Below the pieces are notes generated by a model. It was not told the origin of the DNA. It saw only the letters and a list, made by a program, of their open reading frames with translations, and did not search any database. Position numbers and translations under genes: made by a program. From CAJBIL01 sp049295655 (lineage in GTDB: Bacteria; Pseudomonadota; Gammaproteobacteria; Burkholderiales; Rhodocyclaceae), in assembly GCA_049295655.1 (NCBI GenBank), contig JBAQRB010000247.1, forward strand, positions 1 to 5,892: a stretch of DNA of 5,892 nt. The letters run 5' to 3'. Each line of letters begins with the position of its first letter. Position 1 is the first letter of the stretch. Positions 1-5,402 of the stretch are shown piece by piece.

Positions 1-1360
1 CAGCCGCATGTGCGCCGAAGGCCACCGCCCGATCTGCCAGGACACAGGCATCGCCGTGATCTTCCTCAAGGTCGGCATGGACGTGAATTGGGAAGCCACC
101 CTCTCGGTGCAGGAAATGTGCAACGAAGGCGTGCGCCGCGCCTATGGCAACCCGGACAACAAGCTGCGCGCCTCGGTGCTGCTCGACCCGGCCGGCAAGC
201 GGACGAACTCGAAGGACAACACGCCGGCCGTCGTGCATTACGAGATCGTCCCCGGCCACCACGTCGAGGTCATCTGCGCGGCCAAGGGCGGCGGCTCGGA
301 GAACAAGACGAAGTTCTACGCCTTGAACCCCTCCGACTCGATCGTCGACTGGGTGCTCAAAACCGTCCCGACGATGGGCGCCGGCTGGTGCCCGCCCGGC
401 ATCCTCGGCATCGGCATCGGCGGCACGCCGGAAAAGGCCATGCTGCTGGCCAAGGAATCGCTGATGGCGCCGGTCGACATGCACGAACTGATCGCACGCG
501 GTGCGAGCAATCGCGTAGAGGAACTGCGCCTCGAACTGTACGAAAAAGTGAACGCGCTGGGCATCGGCGCGCAAGGCCTCGGCGGACTGACCACCGTGCT
601 CGACGTCAAGATCCTCGACTACCCGACACACGCCGCGTCCTTGCCGGTCGCCATGATCCCGAACTGCGCCGCGACGCGCCACGCGCACTTCCACCTCGAC
701 GGCTCCGGCCCGGCGATCCTGACGCCGCCTGATCTGAACGAATGGCCGAAAGTCGCGTGGGCGCCCGACACCGAGAAATCGACCCGCGTGAACCTCGACA
801 CGCTGACGCCGGCCGAAGTCGCCGCCTGGAAGCCGGGCCAGACCCTGCTCCTGAACGGCAAGATGCTTACCGGCCGCGACGCCGCGCACAAGCGCATCCA
901 GGACATGCTGGCCAAGGGCGAGAAGCTGCCGGTCGACTTCACCAACCGCGTCATCTACTACGTCGGCCCCGTCGATCCCGTGCGCGACGAAGCCGTCGGC
1001 CCGGCCGGCCCGACCACCGCGACGCGCATGGACGGCTTCACCGAAATGATGCTGGCGCAAACCGGCCTCATTTCGATGGTCGGCAAGGCCGAGCGCGGCC
1101 CGAAGGCGATCGAGGCGATCCAGAAGCACAAGTCGGCCTACCTGATGGCCGTCGGCGGCGCCGCCTACCTGGTCGCCAAGGCGATCAAGACGGCCAAGGT
1201 CGTCGGCTTCGCCGACCTCGGCATGGAAGCGATCTACGAGTTCGACGTGAAAGACATGCCGGTCACCGTCGCCGTCGATTCGTCGGGCACTTCGGTGCAC
1301 AACACCGGGCCGAAGGAATGGCAGGCCAAGATCGGCAAGATTCCGGTCGCCGTCGCCTGA
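1..1360 (+). CDS. fumA: Fumarate hydratase class I (two-domain, 4Fe-4S), 5'-truncated by window edge
   Basis: Catalyses reversible hydration of fumarate to L-malate in the TCA cycle, in the cytoplasm. The reading frame is open from base 2 and ends at TGA 1358-1360. Counting from the first Met in the window (base 8), the N-terminal domain carries three cysteine motifs expected to bind the oxygen-sensitive 4Fe-4S cluster: PICQDTG (C10), GWCPPG (C128, followed by LGIGIGGT) and PNCAATRH (C220). The C-terminal beta domain (about 265-450) has the family signatures LNGKMLTGRD, YYVGPVDP, GPAGPTTATRMD and SSGTSVHNTGP. Family members of this type are about 500-550 residues, so roughly 50-60 N-terminal residues lie outside the window; the Met at base 8 is internal, not the start. 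An intrinsic terminator follows 20 bp after the stop, so this gene ends its transcript. The family is clear; the choice between fumA and fumB symbols is convention only. Confidence 0.96.
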   Translation, partial: SRMCAEGHRPICQDTGIAVIFLKVGMDVNWEATLSVQEMCNEGVRRAYGNPDNKLRASVLLDPAGKRTNSKDNTPAVVHYEIVPGHHVEVICAAKGGGSENKTKFYALNPSDSIVDWVLKTVPTMGAGWCPPGILGIGIGGTPEKAMLLAKESLMAPVDMHELIARGASNRVEELRLELYEKVNALGIGAQGLGGLTTVLDVKILDYPTHAASLPVAMIPNCAATRHAHFHLDGSGPAILTPPDLNEWPKVAWAPDTEKSTRVNLDTLTPAEVAAWKPGQTLLLNGKMLTGRDAAHKRIQDMLAKGEKLPVDFTNRVIYYVGPVDPVRDEAVGPAGPTTATRMDGFTEMMLAQTGLISMVGKAERGPKAIEAIQKHKSAYLMAVGGAAYLVAKAIKTAKVVGFADLGMEAIYEFDVKDMPVTVAVDSSGTSVHNTGPKEWQAKIGKIPVAVA

Positions 1361-1380
1361 TCGCCACCAAGTAACGCAGT

Positions 1381-1413
1381 AACGAAGCCGGCCGCGCGCC
1401 GGCTTCGTTTTTT
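1381..1413 (+). terminator. Rho-independent terminator after fumarase gene
   Basis: A perfect 12-bp inverted repeat (arms 1381-1392 and 1398-1409) with a 5-nt loop runs directly into six T residues (1408-1413). It lies 20 bp after the fumarase stop and just before the ribosome binding site of the next gene, which separates the two transcription units. Confidence 0.93.
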
Positions 1414-1429
1414 CCCGAGGACCATCGCC

Positions 1430-1774
1430 ATGAACATCGAACGCCACGGCACGACGCCGCGCTACTCGGATGCCGTCGCACACGGCGGCACCGTCTACCT
1501 CGTCGAAGTCGCGCAAACGCTCGACGCCGACATCGCGACGCAAACGCGCGAGGTGTTGGCCAGCGTCGAACGCCTACTGCTCGCCGCCGGCAGCGACAAG
1601 AGCCGGCTGCTGCTGGTCACCCTTTACCTGCGCGAGATGGCCGACTACGCCGCGATGAACGCCGTGTGGGACGCCTGGCTTCCGGCCGGCAGCGCCCCGG
1701 CGCGCGCCTGCATCGAAGCCAAGCTCGCCAACCCCGGCTACCGCATCGAAGCGGTGGTGATCGCAGCGCGCTGA
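1430..1774 (+). CDS. RidA (YjgF/YER057c/UK114) family protein, YoaB-like
   Basis: A 114-residue single-domain protein, the normal length for the family. RidA proteins form trimers; archetypal RidA hydrolyses reactive enamine/imine intermediates made by PLP enzymes. The sequence resembles E. coli YoaB (same length, with SDAV near residue 13, LDAD near 31, and AAMNxxWDAW at 74-83) more than archetypal RidA. The arginine that binds the substrate carboxylate in active RidA proteins is present (R92 in APARACIEA), and E107 lies in the last beta strand (YRIEAVVIA). The start is supported by GAGGA at 1417-1421, 8 nt before the ATG. It follows the fumarase terminator, so it needs its own promoter or readthrough. 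No intrinsic terminator is visible after it. The biological substrate of YoaB-type members is not established, so family membership is sure but function is not. Confidence 0.93.
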   Translation: MNIERHGTTPRYSDAVAHGGTVYLVEVAQTLDADIATQTREVLASVERLLLAAGSDKSRLLLVTLYLREMADYAAMNAVWDAWLPAGSAPARACIEAKLANPGYRIEAVVIAAR

Positions 1775-1787
1775 GGGCGCTCGACCT

Positions 1788-1797
1788 TATGCGCAAG
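1788..1797. promoter_or_regulatory. Distal copy of the TATGCGCA element
   Basis: TATGCGCAAG shares its first eight bases with the perfect palindrome at 1828-1837 and lies 40 bp upstream of it, just after the RidA-like gene. It may be an outlying operator half-site or chance. Only the sequence match supports it. Confidence 0.2.
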
Positions 1798-1816
1798 CAG
1801 GTTTCTTTTCTCCAGA

Positions 1817-1837
1817 AATGTGCATAGTATGCGCATA
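1817..1837. promoter_or_regulatory. Tandem near-palindromic operator candidate of ccdAB
   Basis: Two 10-bp copies, AATGTGCATA (1817-1826) and TATGCGCATA (1828-1837, a perfect palindrome), lie 11 bp apart, about one helical turn. The second ends on the first base of the AGGAGG Shine-Dalgarno of ccdA. Ribbon-helix-helix antitoxins such as CcdA repress their own operons by binding short, helically phased repeats, so this is the natural autoregulatory site. The role is inferred from position and symmetry. No clear -35/-10 pair could be assigned. Confidence 0.5.
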
Positions 1838-1848
1838 GGAGGTTTCCC

Positions 1849-2097
1849 ATGAAAACTGCTGCCCAACCGCCCCAAAAACGCCCGTTCAACCTGTTGCTGA
1901 GCGAAAGCACCGTGCAGCAAGCCAGAGGCTTTACCGGCAACCTTTCCGCCACGGTCGATTCGCTCCTCGCCGATTATGTGAAAAAGCAAAACGAAGCCCT
2001 GCTCTCCAAACAGCAGCAGGGAGACGCCGTTGCCGAAGCATGGAACCAGTTCCACGCAAGGCATGGCTCGTTCGCCGACGATCACTCGACCCTATGA
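1849..2097 (+). CDS. ccdA: CcdA family type II antitoxin
   Basis: An 82-residue antitoxin predicted to bind and neutralise the CcdB-like product of the next gene and to repress the operon as a dimer. The N-terminal part fits a ribbon-helix-helix DNA-binding fold: beta strand about 12-18 (PFNLLLS), helix about 19-28, helix about 32-46. The C-terminal part is the charged, toxin-wrapping region and ends in HARHGSFADDHSTL, which matches the conserved GSFADE tail of F-plasmid CcdA (GSFAD at 73-77). A strong AGGAGG (1837-1842) lies 6 nt before the ATG. The stop codon TGA overlaps the ccdB start as ATGA, which implies translational coupling. It is slightly longer than F-plasmid CcdA (72 residues), with an extended N-terminus. 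Confidence 0.93.
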   Translation: MKTAAQPPQKRPFNLLLSESTVQQARGFTGNLSATVDSLLADYVKKQNEALLSKQQQGDAVAEAWNQFHARHGSFADDHSTL

Positions 2098-2426
2098 TTT
2101 CCCAGTTCGATGTCTATCGAAATACCGGAAAAAACCGGGCGACCATCCCGTACATCGTGATCGTGCAATCGTCCTACTTCGAGAAATCGCGCCGACGTGT
2201 CGTCGTACCGCTGGTATCGCTGAACGAACTCAGCAAGACGACCACCCTGCCCGCATCGACGATCAACCCGGTGTTCACCATCGAAGGCGAGCAGCTTGTC
2301 CTGAACCCACTGGAAATCACCTCGATTCCAACCGAGGTGTTGGGCGACAAAGTTGGATCGCTGGCCGACGAAGGCGAACGAATCATCGCGGCACTGGATG
2401 AACTGCTCTCCCGCGCCGGGCGTTAG
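2094..2426 (+). CDS. ccdB: CcdB family type II toxin
   Basis: A 110-residue CcdB homologue; F-plasmid CcdB (101 residues) poisons DNA gyrase. Family features in order are the opening strand QFDVYRN (4-10), PYIVIVQSSYFE (19-30), the basic-to-hydrophobic strand RRRVVVPLVSL (33-43), LNPLEITSIPTEVLG (70-84) and the closing helix ERIIAALDELL (95-105). The start at 2094 is preferred to an in-frame ATG at 2040: homology begins at MISQFDVY, the ATGA overlap with ccdA is the usual arrangement, and the longer form would only read through ccdA. There is no separate Shine-Dalgarno, in keeping with coupled translation. Oddly, the C-terminus is ELLSRAGR rather than the Trp-Gly-Ile end of F CcdB that contacts GyrA. 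Family call is firm; gyrase targeting is uncertain. Confidence 0.92.
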   Translation: MISQFDVYRNTGKNRATIPYIVIVQSSYFEKSRRRVVVPLVSLNELSKTTTLPASTINPVFTIEGEQLVLNPLEITSIPTEVLGDKVGSLADEGERIIAALDELLSRAGR

Positions 2427-2464
2427 TCGACGTGACGCAACGCAACCAATCCCAGAGCAACCTC

Positions 2465-2746
2465 ATGCTCGCCCCGTCCAAGACCCAGCACGTCGCCTTG
2501 CGCATTTCTCCCGCCGCCAAGCAGATGATCCAGGCCGCTGCGCGAGCGCAGGACAAGACGGTCAGCGAATTTCTGCTCGACAGCGGTTTGGCGTCGGCCG
2601 CCGAGACGCTGGCCGATCGTCGCCTGTTCATTCTCGACGACGCGCAGTGGGCGGCATTCAAAGCCGCACTGGACACGCCGCCGCGCGCCCGCCCACGCCT
2701 TGCCCGCCTGATAAAAGCCCCTATCGGGAATCGGCATGCTCCGTGA
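2465..2746 (+). CDS. DUF1778 (TacA-like) ribbon-helix-helix antitoxin
   Basis: A 93-residue protein of the DUF1778 family, whose members neutralise and co-repress with GNAT acetyltransferase toxins (TacT type) that acetylate charged tRNA. The RHH portion reads HVALRISPAAKQMIQAAARAQDKTVSEFLLDSGLASA. It is followed by the family signature LADRRLFILDDAQWAAFKAALD and the tail PRLARLIKAP, which in characterised pairs wraps the toxin. ATG 2465 has AGAG 7 nt upstream and gives the usual short N-terminus; a GTG at 2432 in the same frame would add 11 residues and lie 5 nt after ccdB. Close spacing suggests cotranscription with ccdAB. No GNAT toxin gene follows in the window, so the antitoxin is unpaired here; a 55-codon ORF overlaps its end instead. 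Confidence 0.85.
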   Translation: MLAPSKTQHVALRISPAAKQMIQAAARAQDKTVSEFLLDSGLASAAETLADRRLFILDDAQWAAFKAALDTPPRARPRLARLIKAPIGNRHAP

Positions 2747-2903
2747 ATGGCAAGCGAACGCGAATGGCGTCGATCCGAACGGGCCGAAGATGGGTTGGCG
2801 CGACCTTTTTTCCCGTGCAGAATTTCTTGCGCAACGCCTCGCCAGCTTCCTGCAGATGAGCTTTGTCGACGACCCGGCGTGGCTGGCTTTCATGCTCAGC
2901 TGA
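2736..2903 (+). CDS. Hypothetical small protein in the toxin position after the TacA-like gene
   Basis: A 55-residue ORF, ATG 2736 to TGA 2901-2903, that starts 11 bp inside the end of the DUF1778 gene in another frame. GGGA at 2726-2729 lies 6 nt before the ATG. The product starts MLREWQANANGVDPNGPKMG and continues with a stretch that could form an amphipathic helix (WRDLFSRAEFLAQRLASFLQMSF, about 21-43), ending DDPAWLAFMLS. It has four Met after the first and three Trp. I recognise no family. It bears no GNAT motif and does not resemble the start of a TacT toxin. Overlap, spacing and a plausible ribosome site argue for translation, but a remnant or chance frame in GC-rich DNA is possible. 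Confidence 0.45.
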   Translation: MLREWQANANGVDPNGPKMGWRDLFSRAEFLAQRLASFLQMSFVDDPAWLAFMLS

Positions 2904-2925
2904 GGGGCCACTCATGCCATCTCGT

Positions 2926-2961
2926 GTATGCTGGCGCACTATATTTCAGCATGCCGGTTTT
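2926..2961 (+). terminator. Weak hairpin/T-run, possible terminator of the antitoxin operon
   Basis: Arms 2926-2933 and 2947-2954 form an 8-bp stem including one G-T wobble, with a 13-nt loop, followed by CCGG and four T residues (2958-2961). It lies after the small ORF and before the lower-GC gene. The loop is long and the T-run short, so this is only a candidate; it could equally be a binding site. Confidence 0.28.
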
Positions 2962-2989
2962 CACGGTTAATGCAGCAAAACTGCTCCCG

Positions 2990-3002
2990 ATAACAAAGTT
3001 AT
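2990..3002. promoter_or_regulatory. AT-rich inverted repeat before the coiled-coil gene
   Basis: ATAAC-AAA-GTTAT is a perfect 5-bp inverted repeat with a 3-nt spacer. It overlaps TATATT (3000-3005), which could serve as a -10 element; no convincing -35 lies at the right distance. If that -10 is used, the leader would be only a few bases, which would fit the absence of a Shine-Dalgarno before ATG 3018. This is positional inference. Confidence 0.25.
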
Positions 3003-3017
3003 ATTTTTCATCCACAT

Positions 3018-3587
3018 ATGAGCATTTACGACGACGCCAAGACTCACCCCAGCCTTGTTGCTGCTGTTGCCATCGCATCTTTTAGTATCGCATGGGCTAC
3101 ATTTGAGGGTTATGGAAAGCTCGCGGGAATCGACCGAGTTCCTGCCAATACGTACATTCTGCTTAAAGACTTGCGGGACACCCATGTATTTAAGGCTGAG
3201 CACGATAAAGAGATTGAAATTCTGCGAAAGCAACTTGCTGACATAAGAGAGTCGGCAACGCAGTTTGAACTCTGCTCCACAGCTTTACAGAATTGGAAAA
3301 CAGGACTCGCGCAATGGAAGCAAGCATCAGAAAACTGTCAGGCTGAATTGTCGGGTACAAGTTCCAACTGCTCAATTTTGCGCGAAGTAAGGCGCCTTGA
3401 ACAACAAAAGGAATTCCTTGAACGGGATGCGTGGACATTGAGTTCTTCCAGTGTGAATGGAAATCCGAGCGACGGCATTTCAAAGAACAACCAGATCAAG
3501 CTGGAAAATGTTCAACGAGCCATCCATGATTTGGAAACTCGCACTCTTGAAATTACGAAACGCCTCTCCTGCGAACGCAAAATCTAA
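3018..3587 (+). CDS. Membrane-anchored coiled-coil protein of unknown function (integron cassette cargo)
   Basis: A 189-residue protein of no family I recognise. A hydrophobic segment at about 11-30 (VAAVAIASFSIAWATF) is a likely single membrane anchor or uncleaved signal. The rest is charged and helix-rich, with likely coiled coils at about 58-110, 117-140 and 156-185 (heptad-like runs such as EIEILRKQLADIRESA and LREVRRLEQQKEFLERD). Between them is a Ser/Asn/Gly-rich linker (142-156). Cysteines are at 86, 107, 118 and 185. The gene is visibly lower in GC than its neighbours (about 45-50% in sampled lines, against well over 60% in murI), with codon use to match, so it looks acquired. No Shine-Dalgarno is seen, but a later start would lose the membrane segment. 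Its TAA stop lies within the attC left box, typical of integron cassette genes. The open reading frame is convincing; function is unknown. Confidence 0.8.
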   Translation: MSIYDDAKTHPSLVAAVAIASFSIAWATFEGYGKLAGIDRVPANTYILLKDLRDTHVFKAEHDKEIEILRKQLADIRESATQFELCSTALQNWKTGLAQWKQASENCQAELSGTSSNCSILREVRRLEQQKEFLERDAWTLSSSSVNGNPSDGISKNNQIKLENVQRAIHDLETRTLEITKRLSCERKI

Positions 3588-3645
3588 CCTCATCCGAGGC
3601 GACCTGCGTGACAAGCCGTGCAGGTCGCTCACTTCTACGTTGGGC
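3582..3645 (+). other. Integron attC recombination site
   Basis: The left box R'' is ATCTAAC (3582-3588, fits RYYYAAC) and the right box R' is GTTGGGC (3639-3645, fits GTTRRRY). Between them, arms 3596-3607 and 3620-3630 pair over 11 bp, leaving one extra G (3598 or 3599) in the left arm. This matches the extrahelical base expected in L''. The loop is 12 nt, and the unpaired spacers are 7 nt (3589-3595) and 8 nt (3631-3638). The 64-nt length is within the attC range. The upstream gene's stop codon sits in R'', and the sequence after R' continues GTTGGGCATCATG, as at many cassette junctions. Pairing between the two end boxes is imperfect (one A-C mismatch and two G-T wobbles). No integrase gene or second attC is seen in the window. 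Confidence 0.8.
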
Positions 3646-3685
3646 ATCATGAAACGCCGCAAGTCCGACATTTCAAATCGCAACG

Positions 3686-4513
3686 ATGAACACCACTCCC
3701 AACCTCACCCCGCTACGGAAAGCCCCAGTGATCGGCATCTTTGACAGCGGCATCGGCGGCCTCTCGGTGCTGGCGGCGATTGCGCGTGCGCTGCCGCAGG
3801 CCGACCTCATCTATCTCGCCGATACCGCGCACCTGCCCTACGGCGACAAGGACGACACATTCATCCGCCGCCGTGTGCTGAAAATCGGCCGCCACCTCGT
3901 CGATCAGGGCTGCACGGTCGTCGTCGTCGCCTGCAACACGGCGACCGCCGCAGCGGTCGCCGCCTTCCGCGAGGCCTTCCCGGGCATTCCGGTGGTCGGC
4001 GTCGAGCCGGGCGTCAAGCCGGCGGCGGCGGCTTCCAAAACCGGGCGCATCGCCGTGCTGGCGACCGAATCGACGGCGCGCAGCGAGCGGCTAGCGCGCC
4101 TGATCTGCCAGCACGCCGGCGGCGTCCGGGTCGACGTCGAAGCGTGCCCGGGCTGGGCGACGATGGTCGAGTCGCTGCAGCTCGACGGCCCGGCCTTTGC
4201 CGACGAGGCGCGCCGCCACGTCGAACCGCTGCTCGCCGCCGGCGCCGACCGGATCGTCCTTGGCTGCACGCACTACGCCTTTCTCGCGCCGGTGCTCGAG
4301 CCGATCGTCGCCGGCCGCGCGCAGCTGGTTGATGTCGCCGACGCCGTCGCCCGCCAGTGCGTGCGCCTGGCCGGTGCGTCGGCGCTCGGCAAGGGCCGGC
4401 TCACGCTGCTCGCCACCGCTCACCCGGAACGCCTGCAAGCGGCGCTGCCGGCGCTCGGTCTGCACTGGCTGACGCCACGACTGTCCGGCCCGGCGCGGCA
4501 TTCGCCGGCCTGA
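3686..4513 (+). CDS. murI: Glutamate racemase
   Basis: Interconverts L- and D-glutamate without cofactor, supplying D-Glu for peptidoglycan synthesis in the cytoplasm. The 275-residue length is normal. Two pseudosymmetric domains carry the catalytic motifs: GIFDSGIGGLSVL (D20, S21), LADTAHLPYGDK (45-55), VVACNTATAA with catalytic C83, VGVEPGVKPA (104-113) and LGCTHYAFL with catalytic C194 followed by T195-H196. The start ATG 3686 has no obvious Shine-Dalgarno; it leaves 13 residues before the conserved core, and a GTG at 3728 would begin right at the core and seems too short. The gene begins 40 bp after the attC right box, so the cassette lies directly in its upstream region and may have displaced its original promoter or neighbour. 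It converges on the minus-strand outer-membrane gene with a 48-bp gap. Confidence 0.96.
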   Translation: MNTTPNLTPLRKAPVIGIFDSGIGGLSVLAAIARALPQADLIYLADTAHLPYGDKDDTFIRRRVLKIGRHLVDQGCTVVVVACNTATAAAVAAFREAFPGIPVVGVEPGVKPAAAASKTGRIAVLATESTARSERLARLICQHAGGVRVDVEACPGWATMVESLQLDGPAFADEARRHVEPLLAAGADRIVLGCTHYAFLAPVLEPIVAGRAQLVDVADAVARQCVRLAGASALGKGRLTLLATAHPERLQAALPALGLHWLTPRLSGPARHSPA

Positions 4514-4541
4514 CGACGGGCAACGGCGCTATCGCCTGTCG
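4514..4541. terminator. Imperfect hairpin between convergent genes
   Basis: The 48-bp gap between the murI stop and the convergent gene contains GGCG-CTAT-CGCC (4525-4536), flanked by further partly complementary bases (CGACGGG against CCTGTCG). It could help end transcription from both sides, but it has no T-run on either strand. It is offered only because no better terminator is visible here. Confidence 0.22.
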
Positions 4542-4561
4542 TGCCTTGCAGGACGCTGCCG

Positions 4562-5374
4562 TCAGAATTTCAAAAGCAGCAACAACTGCGGATGGCGCTC
4601 GTTCACCCCGTCGATGCCGAACTTGTTGCGCCAGTACTGGTACTCGATTCCCGCATAGACGCTGCCCTTCTGGCCGAACGGCTTGCCCACGTCGAAGCGC
4701 AGCTGCGGCTGGGCGAGCGTCTGGCGCACCGTTCCCGCGCCGCGCGAACCGATGAAATCGACGAAACCCGTGAACTCCCCGTCGATGCCGCCCAGAGAGA
4801 ACGGCAAGCTCCAGGCAGGTGTGATCTGGTAAGTGCCGCGGTAGTCGGGGCACGAGGAAATCCCGGCCGAACACGAACGATCCCGGTAAGCGAGGACGTC
4901 CACGTTGAAGAAGCCGCGCGGCACCGCGAAATCGATCGTGACGCCGGCGAGATAGACGCGCGGTTTGGGATGCAGCTGGCTGTTCTTGTCGCCAATGTTG
5001 ATGCCGGCGGTCAGGCCGAGATCCTTGACCGGCCCGGCGGCAAAGGATTTCCCGGAAAGCCTGGCGAGCGAGAGCGTGGTGTACGCTTCGCCGTAGATGC
5101 CGGTCGGCGCTTCCCGATTGCCCGACAGGTTCCGCTCCTGGTCGCCGGACTTGAGGATGTCGACGAACATGAAATTGCGCCCCAGGCTGTAGCCATTGGC
5201 GTGCATGACCGTCAGGATGTCCTTGCGCACCGGGTCGGGGTTGGACGGTTCGCGATAGCGGCTGCTGTGCAGCAGCCGAAGCTCGGTGGTCGTCCACTCG
5301 AAGGCCAGCGCCGGGGCGGCCGGCATGGCGCAGAGCAGCGCGACGATCCAGAGGATGGGGTTTCTGCCGGGCAT
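4562..5374 (-). CDS. Outer-membrane nucleoside-specific channel-like protein (Tsx/OmpK family)
   Basis: A 270-residue secreted beta-barrel protein, likely a specific diffusion channel of the Channel_Tsx/OmpK family. Residues 1-24 form a signal peptide: basic start MPGR, hydrophobic core ILWIVALLCAM, and a cut after PALA before FEW. The mature part alternates aromatic and polar residues as in outer-membrane strands, with family-like segments such as NFMFVDIL, IYGEAYTTLSL, GEFTGFVDF and the near-terminal GIEYQYWRNKFGIDGVNE. It ends in Phe, the usual barrel-assembly signal. The start at 5374 is chosen over an in-frame ATG at 5380: AGGA lies 8 nt from the former but only 2 nt from the latter, and far-upstream starts add a non-secretory leader. 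Two cysteines in DRSCSAGISSCPDY probably form a loop disulfide. Substrate is unknown; nucleoside transport is only the family archetype. Confidence 0.82.
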   Translation of the reverse strand: MPGRNPILWIVALLCAMPAAPALAFEWTTTELRLLHSSRYREPSNPDPVRKDILTVMHANGYSLGRNFMFVDILKSGDQERNLSGNREAPTGIYGEAYTTLSLARLSGKSFAAGPVKDLGLTAGINIGDKNSQLHPKPRVYLAGVTIDFAVPRGFFNVDVLAYRDRSCSAGISSCPDYRGTYQITPAWSLPFSLGGIDGEFTGFVDFIGSRGAGTVRQTLAQPQLRFDVGKPFGQKGSVYAGIEYQYWRNKFGIDGVNERHPQLLLLLKF

Positions 5375-5402
5375 GGGCATTTTCCTGGACGGTTTTCGGA
5401 GC

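Noticed and set aside
316..954. Minus-strand open frames within the fumarase gene
   Set aside because: They are antisense to a well-conserved enzyme, rich in Ser/Arg/Pro, with no domain or ribosome site; they are shadow frames.
2040..2093. Upstream ATG as the ccdB start (128-residue form)
   Set aside because: The added 18 residues only read through the end of ccdA in another frame; CcdB homology begins at the ATG overlapping the ccdA stop.
2350..2356. GTTGGAT, which fits the GTTRRRY box, inside ccdB
   Set aside because: It encodes conserved CcdB residues and has no matching left box or stem, so it is a chance match.
2422..2428. GTTAGTC at the ccdB stop as another attC right box
   Set aside because: The third R position is T, and no RYYYAAC box with a foldable stem lies upstream; the bases are ccdB coding sequence plus its stop.
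3649..3744. Short ORF beginning ATGAAACGCC right after the attC
   Set aside because: It is 31 codons, overlaps the murI start in another frame, and has no recognisable product. The ATG after the junction is more likely coincidence.
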